A stretch of DNA of 15,937 bases from NCBI GenBank assembly GCA_012962735.1, contig DTXA01000458.1, forward strand, positions 1 to 15,937, read 5' to 3'. The notes under the pieces are model-generated. The model searched no databases. It was given only the letters and a program-made list of their open reading frames with translations, and had not been told where the DNA came from. Source of the stretch: Candidatus Latescibacterota bacterium. GTDB taxonomy: Bacteria > Latescibacterota > 4484-107 > B68-G9. This document shows, one piece after another, positions 1-7,432 of the stretch. The number at the start of each line of letters is the position of its first letter. Positions within the stretch are counted from its first letter, which is position 1. The translations under genes and the position numbers were made by a program.

Positions 1-669
1 CGTTACGGGATGCGGGGGGCCCCGGGAGCCGTAGATCGGGTGGCCATAGATACAGAGGTAATCTACACCACTATAGGAGGGGAAAAGCCCAGGGGCATCT
101 GCGGCTCGGGGCTTGTGGACGCTGCGGCCGAGATGCTCCGCGCCGGAGTACTGGACCCATCCGGGCGCATATGCTCTCCTGACGAGTTCGAGGGGCCGGA
201 GGATATAAGGAAAAGGATCGTTGAGGGCGAGAACGGGTACGACTTCGTCCTCGTCCCCCCGGAGGAGGAATCCGGGGAGGCCATCCGCATCACACAGAGG
301 GACATACGGGAGCTCCAGCTGGCCAAAGGGGCCATCCGGGCCGGCATAGAGGTGCTCAAAAGCGAGATGGGGGTGGGAGACCTGGACATGGAGATATTGT
401 TGGCCGGCACCTTCGGAAATTACATAAACAGGAAGAGCGCCCTGCGCATCGGCCTGCTTCCCCCTGTGGACGGGGAACGGGTGGTTCCGGTGGGCAACGC
501 GGCCGGGGAGGGGGCCAAGCTTGTGCTTCGCTCCAAGGGGGAGCTTGGACGGGCCCAGGAGATAGCCCGGAAAGTGACGTACGTAGAGCTCTCCGCTCGT
601 CCGGAGCTTATGGAGTACCTCGCCGAATACATGCTCTTCCCACAGGAGGACATCGATATGTCCAGATAA
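1..669 (+). CDS. RACo-type ASKHA-domain corrinoid-protein reactivator (DUF4445), 3' part only
   Basis: This is the C-terminal 222 codons of a gene that starts before the window. The frame is open from base 1, and the ATG at 10 is internal. Readable family motifs are MRGAPGAVDRV (codons from base 10), GICGSGLVDAAAEML (near 88-132), ITQRDIRELQLAKGAIRAGI (near 289-348), AGTFGNYINRKSALRIGLLP (near 403-462) and VGNAAGEGAKLV (near 490-525). Together they match the C-terminal ATPase part of RACo/RamA-like proteins. In this family an N-terminal [2Fe-2S] domain, which would lie outside the window, and an ASKHA ATPase domain drive ATP-dependent reductive activation of cob(II)alamin in corrinoid proteins of methyltransferase systems or the acetyl-CoA pathway. 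The tail (YVELSARPELMEYLAEYM, then FP) is also typical of the family. No corrinoid protein or methyltransferase partner lies in the window, so the target is unknown. The family call is firm; the pathway is inference. Confidence 0.9.
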   Translation, partial: RYGMRGAPGAVDRVAIDTEVIYTTIGGEKPRGICGSGLVDAAAEMLRAGVLDPSGRICSPDEFEGPEDIRKRIVEGENGYDFVLVPPEEESGEAIRITQRDIRELQLAKGAIRAGIEVLKSEMGVGDLDMEILLAGTFGNYINRKSALRIGLLPPVDGERVVPVGNAAGEGAKLVLRSKGELGRAQEIARKVTYVELSARPELMEYLAEYMLFPQEDIDMSR

Positions 670-781
670 AGATCGTATGGCTTCCCTTTCGGTCTAACGT
701 GGGCTACCTGAAGACCTTAGGGGTTCCAAAAGGTATCTAAGCGAAGACTCTCTGGGGTTATAACTTAGGGGGGTGACATCT
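670..781 (+). promoter_or_regulatory. Leader between the RACo-like gene and pcm
   Basis: This 112-bp gap has no gene. CTTAG at 716-720 can pair with CTAAG at 737-741 (a weak 5-6 bp stem). The same CTTAGGGG word returns at 764-771, where its G run forms the pcm ribosome-binding site (GGGGGGTG, about 6 bases before the ATG at 782). The CTAAG could therefore pair with either copy. TGGGGTTATAA at 754-764 resembles the DNA after CTTTTTGGGG in front of the genes starting at 6565 and 11953. A promoter is plausible here but I see no convincing -35/-10 pair. Confidence 0.25.
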
Positions 782-1492
782 ATGGGAAGGTTCCTTTGGC
801 TTTCGTGTCTTCTGCTATTTACAGCCTGTAAGGGGGGGTCAGGCGAGGGGACCTACGCCCGGGCACGGGAGCGGATGGTCCGGGAACAGATAGAGGCCCG
901 CGGCGTAAAGGACAGCCTGGTGTCGGCCGCCATGCGGAAGGTCCCCAGACACCTGTTCGTGCCGGAGCGACACAGGGGAGAGGCTTACGCGGACTACCCC
1001 CTCCCCATAGGACACGGACAGACCATATCCCAGCCGTACATCGTAGCCTATATGACAGAAGCTTTGGGGCTCAAAGGGGACGAGAAGGTGCTGGAGATAG
1101 GCACGGGTTCCGGATACCAGGCGGCCGTGCTGGCCGAGATCGTGGACTCGGTGTTCACCATTGAGATCATCCCCGAACTCGCCAGAAGCGCCGAAAAGCG
1201 GCTCAAGGCCCTGGGGTACAGGAACGTGTTCGTCCGTTGCGGGGATGGGTACAAGGGCTGGCCGGAGCATGCCCCCTTCGACGCCATCATTGTCACGGCC
1301 GCCCCAGACCACATCCCCCAGCCCTTAGTGGACCAGCTCAAGGTCGGGGGACGCATGGTGATCCCTATCGGCAACGTATTTCAACAGCTCGTCCTCATAA
1401 TAAAGCGGGAGAAAGAGGTGGAAAAACGCCCCCTCCTCCCAGTTCGCTTCGTGCCCATGAGGGGCGAGGCCCAGAAGCGCTCCAGGCCTTAG
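782..1492 (+). CDS. pcm: Protein-L-isoaspartate O-methyltransferase, predicted lipoprotein form
   Basis: This enzyme methylates L-isoaspartyl residues in damaged proteins using S-adenosylmethionine, starting their repair. The family core is clear: PRHLFVP near 55-61, GHGQTISQPYIVAYM near 77-91, the SAM-binding EIGTGSGYQAAVLAE near 105-119, and FDAIIVTAAPDHIP near 166-179. I chose ATG 782 over the in-frame GTG 773 because the G-rich Shine-Dalgarno sequence lies about 6 bases before 782 and would run into 773. The N-terminus is odd: MGRFLWLSCLLLFTAC is a short signal peptide with a lipobox (LFTA, then Cys16), followed by a Gly/Ser-rich linker. It predicts a lipid-anchored extracytoplasmic protein, although SAM is a cytoplasmic cofactor. 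The total is 236 residues. The stop codon overlaps that of the convergent flavoprotein gene by 4 bp. Enzyme identity is firm; lipoprotein export is predicted from sequence only. Confidence 0.93.
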   Translation: MGRFLWLSCLLLFTACKGGSGEGTYARARERMVREQIEARGVKDSLVSAAMRKVPRHLFVPERHRGEAYADYPLPIGHGQTISQPYIVAYMTEALGLKGDEKVLEIGTGSGYQAAVLAEIVDSVFTIEIIPELARSAEKRLKALGYRNVFVRCGDGYKGWPEHAPFDAIIVTAAPDHIPQPLVDQLKVGGRMVIPIGNVFQQLVLIIKREKEVEKRPLLPVRFVPMRGEAQKRSRP

Positions 1493-4032
1493 CTCCCTAT
1501 ATGCGGAACCATAGCGATGGTCCCCAGCGGGCACCGCTGCACGCACATCCCACATCCCTCGCACTTTTCCGTGACCCTATAGTGGTCGTGCTCCTGTTCC
1601 ACCGCGAAGTGGATGCAGACCCGCTGACACACCCCGCACCCAACGCCACACCCGCAGGCGAGACATCTCTGTGCCTCTGAGACGGCTTCCTCTTCTCCGA
1701 AGGACCTCCTGCGCTCGGAGGGGTCCAGGACCGGCGGGGAGGTCCTTGGTCTTTTTTCCCTCTCCCAGTTGCGGCCCAGGACCTTGAGCTTGTCCACCTC
1801 TTTGAAGGGCGAGGGCTCCACGTGAATATCCTCCCCTCTGAGGTACCGGTCCATAGCCTCCGCCGCCCTCCTGCCGGATGCCATGGCCTCGACCACCGAA
1901 GCTGGGCCCGAGGCGACATCCCCCCCGGCGAACACCCCTGGGACTCCTATGTACCCCGTCAGGGGATCGGCGGCCACCTTGCCGTCCGGCCGTAGGGGAA
2001 GTCCGGGGATTGGGTCCGGGGCCTGGCCCACCGCCACGAGGATGGTGTCTAAGGGGAGCTCGAAGGCCGAGGCCGGGGCTGGCTCGGGCCTGCGCCTTCC
2101 GTCCTCGTCCGGTTTCCCCAAGATGTGGGGCAGACACCTGACAGCTTTTACCCGTCCGTCCTCCAGAATCTCCAGCGGTGCAGTGAGATATAAGATACGC
2201 ACCCCTTCCTCCTCGGCCTCGGCCACCTCCCAGTCCTGAGCTGGCATCTCTTTCTCGGTCCTCCTATAGATCAAATATACCTCATCCGCACCCAATCTGA
2301 GGGCCACACGGGCGGAGTCCAAAGCGGTGTTCCCCCCCCCTATCACGCCCACACGCCTCCCCACCTGGACATTCTCCTCCAAGTTCACCTTCTTGAGGAA
2401 GTCCAGGGCTAGGATCACGCCTTCAAATTCCTCTCCAGGTATCCCGAGGCGCAGACTCCGGTGAGCGCCGGTGCTGAGGAATACCGCATCGTATTCCCTC
2501 CTCAGTTCCTCCAAAGTCACGTCCTTTCCAACACGGACACCAGTGCGGATTTCCACCCCCATCCGCTCTATATAGGCTATCTCCTCCCGAACTAACTCCC
2601 TCGGGAGCCTGTACTCCGGGACCCCCACGGCCATCATCCCGCCCGGCACCGGCAAGGCCTCGTAAACTACGACCTTATGTCCCCTCTTTGCGAGGTCGTG
2701 CGCTGCTGTAAGCCCGGCAGGGCCGGCACCCACCACGGCCACCCTTTTCCCTGTGGGAGGCGCTACATCGGGGGCCACGTCCCTCAGGGGCCTGTTCCTC
2801 TCGCCCCACTCTAAGACGAAACGCTTCAAAGCCATAATGGCCACCGGCTCGTCCATATCTCCCCTGGTGCAGGCGTCCTCGCATGGGTGGTAACATACCC
2901 GGCCACATACCGACTGGAAAGGACCGGCAGAGCGGATCATCTCTAAGGCTTTTTCGAAGTCCCTCTCGGCTACATAGTGCACGAAGGCCTGGATGGGCAC
3001 CCCTACCGGACAGGCGAACTTGCAGGGCGCGGTAGGGGAGGGGTCTATTCTGGCGTCGAAGCGGTGCCTCCGATCTATTTCACACGTCCCCAATATCTTC
3101 CCCAGGACCTTCCCCCTGAAGTCCTCCACCCTCCTGTACCCCTTTTGCTCCATATGCCGCTCTAAGCCCTGGACCAACTCCTCCAAGAACGCATATCCGT
3201 TGAAGAAGAGGGCCGTGCAAACCTGCACCACCGTCGCCCCGACCAAGAAGTACCTCACCACGTCCTCCCAACAGCTCACCCCTCCTGAGGCCGCTATGTC
3301 TATCCTCACCTGTGGGGCTATTTGGCTTATCCATCTTAAGGGATACTGGACCGCCCAGGGCCCTCCGTGGCCTGCGTACCCCCCCGGCATCTCTATCTCT
3401 TCGGTGTACACGTCCACGTCCAACGCTGTCATCCTGTTGAAGATCGTAACCCCCTGTATGCCGATCTTCTCCAGCTCTTTGACCACTCCTATGGGGGACG
3501 TCAGCATAGAGCTGATCTTCACCACTAAAGGCAGCGAGACGGCCTTTCGCACCAGGCGCACCGTGTGGAAGATGGTCTCCTCGACGGCCTTCCCCCGGAA
3601 GGTGATGGACCCATGCGGGCAGGAGGTGTTAAGTTCAAGGGCATCCGCCCCGGCCTCCTCGAGAATCTGGGCGGCCCTCACCCAGCCCTCGTCCGTGACG
3701 CAGAGGATGCTGGGGATGACCTTTATGTGGAGCTTGGCCCTGGCGTCCGCGACCTCCTGGGCGTACCGGTCTATATCGAACCTGCTGGCCTGTTCGTAAG
3801 ACATGAAGGTGAAGCTCTTCTCGTCCCCGAGCCTTTGGTGTAGCACACGGTAGCGGGGCGTGGGGGAGATCCGCATCACTTTTTCCTCGGCATAGGACTT
3901 AACCACGACGGCCCCGGCGCCGTGCTCCTGACACAGTCGCATCTTCTCCAGGGTCTCTGTCAGGCCGGAAGAGGCGACGATCAGAGGGGTCTCCAAAGTC
4001 AGCCCCACATAGCGTGTCCTAAGGTCGGGCAT
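1489..4032 (-). CDS. Fused flavoprotein: DHOD-like FMN barrel + GltD/PreT-like FAD-NAD(P)H module + C-terminal 4Fe-4S clusters
   Basis: This protein has 847 residues. Residues 1-310 are a dihydroorotate/dihydropyrimidine dehydrogenase-type FMN TIM barrel, with ALELNTSCPHG at 131-141 and FNR at 198-200. Residues 320-410 are a GltD-like Fe-S region with C337, C341, C376, C380, C384 and C388. Residues 428-730 are an FAD/NAD(P)H oxidoreductase, with VGAGPAGLTAA at 434-444, IGGGNTALDSA at 564-574 and FAGGDVASGP at 701-710. Residues 780-845 carry a ferredoxin tail: C790, C793, C795, C799, C802 and C806, then C824, C827, C830 and C834. Dihydropyrimidine dehydrogenase has the same modules with the FAD part first. 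Here the PreT-like block sits between the barrel and the ferredoxin tail of a PreA-like protein. The barrel keeps Cys138 in the NxSC motif, but has Asn-Arg where pyrimidine enzymes have Asn-Thr, as in DHOD-like proteins of unknown substrate. It probably moves electrons between NAD(P)H and an FMN-site substrate. Its start overlaps the upstream hydrolase by 14 bp, suggesting translational coupling. Confidence 0.85.
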   Translation of the reverse strand: MPDLRTRYVGLTLETPLIVASSGLTETLEKMRLCQEHGAGAVVVKSYAEEKVMRISPTPRYRVLHQRLGDEKSFTFMSYEQASRFDIDRYAQEVADARAKLHIKVIPSILCVTDEGWVRAAQILEEAGADALELNTSCPHGSITFRGKAVEETIFHTVRLVRKAVSLPLVVKISSMLTSPIGVVKELEKIGIQGVTIFNRMTALDVDVYTEEIEMPGGYAGHGGPWAVQYPLRWISQIAPQVRIDIAASGGVSCWEDVVRYFLVGATVVQVCTALFFNGYAFLEELVQGLERHMEQKGYRRVEDFRGKVLGKILGTCEIDRRHRFDARIDPSPTAPCKFACPVGVPIQAFVHYVAERDFEKALEMIRSAGPFQSVCGRVCYHPCEDACTRGDMDEPVAIMALKRFVLEWGERNRPLRDVAPDVAPPTGKRVAVVGAGPAGLTAAHDLAKRGHKVVVYEALPVPGGMMAVGVPEYRLPRELVREEIAYIERMGVEIRTGVRVGKDVTLEELRREYDAVFLSTGAHRSLRLGIPGEEFEGVILALDFLKKVNLEENVQVGRRVGVIGGGNTALDSARVALRLGADEVYLIYRRTEKEMPAQDWEVAEAEEEGVRILYLTAPLEILEDGRVKAVRCLPHILGKPDEDGRRRPEPAPASAFELPLDTILVAVGQAPDPIPGLPLRPDGKVAADPLTGYIGVPGVFAGGDVASGPASVVEAMASGRRAAEAMDRYLRGEDIHVEPSPFKEVDKLKVLGRNWEREKRPRTSPPVLDPSERRRSFGEEEAVSEAQRCLACGCGVGCGVCQRVCIHFAVEQEHDHYRVTEKCEGCGMCVQRCPLGTIAMVPHIGS

Positions 4033-4810
4033 ACCTCCTCCTCTCCACCAATGTCCTCCTGAACCACCGTATCGTCTCTTCTATGACCAGACTTTCGTAC
4101 CCCGTACCCGTGTAGGTGTGGTCAGCCCCCTCTATCACCACCCGTTCGCAAGGGAGCCTGTACCTTTCCAACACCTCCTGGTACTCCTCGGAGTTCATAG
4201 GGGGCACCGTCCGGTCCTCGGAGCCGTGGATCATGAGCACGGGCCCCTTTACGAAGCGGATCTCCTTTAAGGGTTGGATGCGGGGCAGTTCCTTCCAGAA
4301 CGCTCTCCCGAACCTAAACCCCCCCTGCTCCACCGGGAATTCTCCCATCTCCACACCCTTTACCGCCATAAGCCTTTCAAAAGTTTCCTTCGGCCTGGCC
4401 ACAGGAGACCAGAGCACCAGGGATCGGACCAGGGAGCTCCTGCCGGCCACGCACGCCGCCACCGCGCCCCCCAAGCTCAGGCCCAAAAGTCCTATTCGGT
4501 TTTCATCCACCTCTGGCAATCCCGAGAACCACTCCAGGCTCCTCAGCCCGTCGGATATCTCCCCCGAGACCGTCATGTCCTCGAAATCCCCCTCGCTGTC
4601 GCAGGAGTTTCGGAAGTCGAACCTCAGCACCACAAACCCCTCCCCGCAGAGCCTTCTGGCGAGCTTGACGAATATCCAGTGGTCCTCGGACTTGCTCCCC
4701 GTGCACCCGTGGAACAGCACCACCCCTGGATTGGAACCTCTCCCCTCCGGGACGTGCAGGATACCCACTATCTGCTGGCCCTCATTGACGAAGGTGATAG
4801 GTCGCTCCAT
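4019..4810 (-). CDS. Alpha/beta hydrolase, esterase/acyl-aminopeptidase-like
   Basis: This is a 263-residue serine hydrolase of the dienelactone hydrolase/cinnamoyl esterase-like group. The oxyanion-hole HG lies at 34-35 in VVLFHGCTGS. The nucleophile elbow is GLSLGG with Ser112. The acid is Asp199 in HGSEDRTVP, and the base is His231 in EGADHTYTG, so the triad is complete. There is no signal peptide, which suggests a cytoplasmic enzyme. The start ATG 4810 has GGAGG six bases upstream. It is the first gene of an operon with the flavoprotein fusion, whose start lies inside its last codons. A shared pathway, for example ester or lactone release of a substrate for the flavoprotein, is possible, but the substrate cannot be read from sequence. 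The RBS and start are covered by a repeat element (4808-4848). Confidence 0.85.
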   Translation of the reverse strand: MERPITFVNEGQQIVGILHVPEGRGSNPGVVLFHGCTGSKSEDHWIFVKLARRLCGEGFVVLRFDFRNSCDSEGDFEDMTVSGEISDGLRSLEWFSGLPEVDENRIGLLGLSLGGAVAACVAGRSSLVRSLVLWSPVARPKETFERLMAVKGVEMGEFPVEQGGFRFGRAFWKELPRIQPLKEIRFVKGPVLMIHGSEDRTVPPMNSEEYQEVLERYRLPCERVVIEGADHTYTGTGYESLVIEETIRWFRRTLVERRRYARP

Positions 4811-4848
4811 CTATACCTCCAAATAAAGAGCTTTGATCCCCAAAAAGT
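4808..4848 (-). repeat. 41-bp repeat copy 1: ACTTTTTGGGG element plus RBS region upstream of the hydrolase
   Basis: Read on the minus strand from 4848 to 4808, this begins ACTTTTTGGGGATC, then after six bases CTTTATT, then GGAGGTATAG and the hydrolase ATG. A second copy on the plus strand at 6621-6661 matches at 34 of 41 aligned positions by eye, including the first 14, the CTTTATT block and GAGGTATA. The two copies face each other across the metalloprotease gene. This copy includes the working RBS and start codon of the hydrolase, so it is likely part of its promoter or leader region. What protein, if any, binds it is unknown. Confidence 0.7.
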
Positions 4849-4876
4849 TCTTCTATAGAGCATATGTCCGCTCTCC

Positions 4877-6565
4877 TCAGCGCACTACGGCGACCTTCCC
4901 CATCTTACGAAACTCCCCAGATCGGAAGAGATAAATGTAGATCCCGCTGGCCACCGGCTCCCCCTCCAAATTACATCCGTCCCATATCACTCGGCCGCTC
5001 CCGACCGGCCGATCTTCCTCCAACCGCCAGACCAGTTGTCCCAAGATCGTGTATATTTCTATTCTTACCCTTCCAGCCTTCCCAAGACTGAAAGGAATCA
5101 CGAGCATTCCCTCGTCCGAGGAGAAGGGATTGGGGATGGCCTGCGCCAGCGAGTATCGGGCAGAGGTCCCCGCCGTATCCCCGGCCGAGGTGTCGTATGA
5201 TGCCTGGAACCTATACCGATATCGACCTCCGGTCGCCCCGACAGCCCCGATCCAGGTGAGGTCCGGGTAGCCCCGTGCCGTGGCCTTACCATCCCCCACC
5301 GGCCACCACTCAACCCTCCCGTAGGACTTCCCCACCAGCCATCCCCACCAGGCGTCCGGCTCCTGCAGGGATAGGAGGAGGCCGATCCCTCCACCCCCGG
5401 GAAGGAATCGGTGATACACCGAGGCGAGGTACGGCACCGTCCCACCCCCGGAATCCGGGAGGGCTGTGTGCTCCCCGGCGAGGCGCACCTCGGGATAGTA
5501 CGCCCCCTCCTCGTAGAACTCCCCCGGAACCGCCCTGCTTCCGGTGAAGTAGTTCCAGAGGGCGAACTCCCCCATGGCCTCCTTCCATCCCCCCGGAAGT
5601 ACCCCTTCCCATACCCCCAAGTCAATCCGTTGAGTTCGGCCGATCTGTTCCCATATCCTCCGTATGATATCCCTCCCGAACCGCTCCTCGAGAAAATGTG
5701 CGAACACCGAAGCGCCATACTCGTGCGCACCGTCCTGGCGGTTCAGGGGAACTTCGGGGTGCTCGAAGAAGAAGGAGAGATAGTTGTAATAGTCGTTCAC
5801 CTCGTCGTACGCCACGTCCTCCATCCAGGTGGAGGAGATCTCCATCCACCACTCCCATCCGCTTCCTCCGTAGTAAGTGTAGTGGATCATATGGAAGAAT
5901 TCGTGGGCCGCCGTTATGCGCACGGCGTCCAACCCCTTGGTGGGGAAGACAGGGTCCTTGAAGTCGTTATCCATCTCTATGTAGCTGGTGGAGGAATGTC
6001 CGATCCTCCTTTCGGGGTTCGTGAATCCATAGGAACTCAAAGGCCCCAGGTCGTGCAGGTACACATCCCAGGCGTCGTCACCTCCAGCTCCTCCGTCCTT
6101 TATCGGCTCAGGGTATCCGAGAATTTCCACCTCCAAAACGTAAGCGCTGTCGAAGGCCGAGGCCACCTCCTCCACGAAGTCCGGAACCCCATCTTCGTCC
6201 CGGTCCTCCCGGGGGACGGCATCCCTCCTATCGGTAGCGTAGTGGACCCGGAACCGGCCGGAGGGGCTCAGATAAGAATTGGGAAGCTCGGGCCTGGAGA
6301 AAAGCATCCATAGGGCGGCCTTGGCCCTCGACCCTATACGGGGGCCGTAGAACTTCAACAGGGACACGACCGGGGTGAGGCACTTGACGAACCCTCTCTG
6401 GCGGTACATCAGGTCGTCCACATATTTTGGGGAGAAAACTCCTAAGGCCATATTCTCGACAGCGGCGACGGAATCTATCCGTCCGGCCCGCAGGTCCTCC
6501 TGCACCTGGGCGATCCCCCCATAGACCCTGATCGAGAGCACCAAGATCGCTATCACAGCCACCAT
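4877..6565 (-). CDS. Exported zinc metalloprotease (MXAN_6640-like) with FlgD-like C-terminal sorting domain
   Basis: This is a 562-residue secreted protein counted from ATG 6565. A TTG four codons upstream is also possible, but the G run of TTGGGG lies about 6 bases before the ATG. The N-terminus MVAVIAILVLSIRVYGGIA is a hydrophobic signal segment. At about 121-129, DRDEDGVPD resembles a thrombospondin type-3 calcium-binding loop. The zinc site AAHEFFHMIHY holds the HExxH (His221, Glu222, His225). A Glu-rich segment about 20 residues on (WWMEISSTWMEDVAYDE) probably gives the third ligand. Residues from about 472 to the end (AIPNPF, IEIYTILGQ, IWDG, ASGIYIYLF, KMGKVAVVR) form a FlgD-like/type IX-style sorting domain, common in FCB-group secreted proteins. 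It probably acts at or beyond the outer membrane; its substrate is unknown. The gene stands alone between inverted copies of the ACTTTTTGGGG element. Confidence 0.82.
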   Translation of the reverse strand: MVAVIAILVLSIRVYGGIAQVQEDLRAGRIDSVAAVENMALGVFSPKYVDDLMYRQRGFVKCLTPVVSLLKFYGPRIGSRAKAALWMLFSRPELPNSYLSPSGRFRVHYATDRRDAVPREDRDEDGVPDFVEEVASAFDSAYVLEVEILGYPEPIKDGGAGGDDAWDVYLHDLGPLSSYGFTNPERRIGHSSTSYIEMDNDFKDPVFPTKGLDAVRITAAHEFFHMIHYTYYGGSGWEWWMEISSTWMEDVAYDEVNDYYNYLSFFFEHPEVPLNRQDGAHEYGASVFAHFLEERFGRDIIRRIWEQIGRTQRIDLGVWEGVLPGGWKEAMGEFALWNYFTGSRAVPGEFYEEGAYYPEVRLAGEHTALPDSGGGTVPYLASVYHRFLPGGGGIGLLLSLQEPDAWWGWLVGKSYGRVEWWPVGDGKATARGYPDLTWIGAVGATGGRYRYRFQASYDTSAGDTAGTSARYSLAQAIPNPFSSDEGMLVIPFSLGKAGRVRIEIYTILGQLVWRLEEDRPVGSGRVIWDGCNLEGEPVASGIYIYLFRSGEFRKMGKVAVVR

Positions 6566-6596
6566 CGTATACCCCAAGTCCGATCGGGAAAAATAA

Positions 6597-6631
6597 CCCC
6601 AAAAAGTCCCTCGCCCCGAAACTTTTTGGGG
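6597..6631. repeat. Perfect 11-bp inverted pair of the ACTTTTTGGGG element
   Basis: CCCCAAAAAGT at 6597-6607 and ACTTTTTGGGG at 6621-6631 are perfect inverted copies separated by 13 bases (ccctcgccccgaa). They lie between the end of the ABC ATPase gene (stop at 6666) and the start of the metalloprotease, both on the minus strand. As RNA this could form an 11-bp stem. On the minus strand no U run follows (TTATTTTTCC comes next, mixed), so it could be a terminator for the ABC operon or a DNA operator ahead of the protease. The left arm alone has the same position relative to the protease ATG as the single copies ahead of other genes. Confidence 0.7.
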
Positions 6632-6661
6632 ATCGACGATCTTTATTCAGAGGTATAAAGG
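6621..6661 (+). repeat. 41-bp repeat copy 2 (inverted relative to 4808-4848)
   Basis: On the plus strand this reads ACTTTTTGGGGATC, six bases, CTTTATT, then AGAGGTATAAAGG. It is 34/41 identical by eye to the hydrolase leader at 4848-4808. Where that copy has ATG, this one has AGG, and no plus-strand gene follows: the DNA beyond is the 3' end of the ABC ATPase gene on the other strand. It therefore looks like a copied leader without its gene, or one end of an inverted-repeat pair bracketing the protease gene. Confidence 0.65.
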
Positions 6662-6665
6662 CGTC

Positions 6666-7403
6666 CTACTCGGTCTGTCCGTCTATCTTTCCGACCTCGA
6701 TGTGAAGGTCCTCTCGGCTCACGATGCGTTCCACCCTCCCATCCCTCACCCAAACCACCCTGTCGGAGACGTTGATCATCTTGTGGTCGTGGGTGGCCGA
6801 GATTACGGTTACACCTGACTCCTGGTTCATCTCCCACAGGAGCTCTATGATCTCGGTGCCGGTTTTAAGGTCCAGATTCCCTGTAGGTTCGTCCGCCAGA
6901 ATTATGGCCGGATCGTTGGCCATGGCCCTGGCCACCGCCACCCGCTGCTGTTGGCCCCCGGAAAGCTCGTAGGGCTTGTGGAGCAGGCGGTCCCCGAGCC
7001 CCACCCTATCCAAAAGGGCGGCGGCCTTCTCCCGGGCATCGTCGCTGGTCATCCCGGCGAATATCATGGGCAACATCACGTTCTCCAAAGCGCTCATCAC
7101 GGGGATGAGGTTGAAGGTCTGGAAGATGTAGCCGATCTTCCGGCACCTGAGCCAGGCCAGCTCGTATGCGTCGAGTTGCGCCACGTCCACCTCGTCTATG
7201 TACACCCTGCCGGATGTGGGCTTGTCCAGTCCACCTATCATATTGAACAGAGTAGTCTTACCCGATCCGGAAGGCCCCATAATGGAGATGTACTCCCCGG
7301 CGTACACCTCCAAGGTGACCCCCTTGAGGGCCTCCACCTCCACAGCTCCCATCCTGTACACCTTGTGTACGTTCTCCGTGCGTACCACAGTCTGTTCGGC
7401 CAT
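6666..7403 (-). CDS. ABC transporter ATPase, LolD/MacB/FtsE family
   Basis: This is a 245-residue ATP-binding subunit with Walker A GPSGSGKT at 43-50, Q-loop Gln95, signature LSGGQQQR at 147-154, Walker B IILADEPTG at 167-175 and H-loop His205. The sequence around DKPTSGRVYIDEVDV and RKIGYIFQTFNLIP places it in the LolD/MacB group, which works with FtsX-like permeases in mechanotransmission or lipoprotein handling rather than ordinary solute import. I chose ATG 7403, which has the strong RBS GAGGAGGGG just upstream. The alternative ATG 7436 would give an ATGA overlap with the permease stop but has a weak RBS and adds 11 residues. It is the last gene of the operon, and the inverted element at 6597-6631 follows it. 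Family firm; cargo unknown. Confidence 0.92.
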   Translation of the reverse strand: MAEQTVVRTENVHKVYRMGAVEVEALKGVTLEVYAGEYISIMGPSGSGKTTLFNMIGGLDKPTSGRVYIDEVDVAQLDAYELAWLRCRKIGYIFQTFNLIPVMSALENVMLPMIFAGMTSDDAREKAAALLDRVGLGDRLLHKPYELSGGQQQRVAVARAMANDPAIILADEPTGNLDLKTGTEIIELLWEMNQESGVTVISATHDHKMINVSDRVVWVRDGRVERIVSREDLHIEVGKIDGQTE

Positions 7404-7432
7404 ATGCCCCTCCTCAGGTCTAAATTCTTCCT

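Noticed and set aside
1489..4032. Loss of the catalytic cysteine in the FMN barrel of the flavoprotein
   Set aside because: NTSCPHG at 135-141 keeps the cysteine in the position used by dihydropyrimidine dehydrogenase, so inactivity cannot be claimed.
5411..6313. 300-codon plus-strand open frame opposite the metalloprotease
   Set aside because: It is a shadow of a gene with clear motifs on the other strand. High GC keeps stop codons rare in antisense frames.
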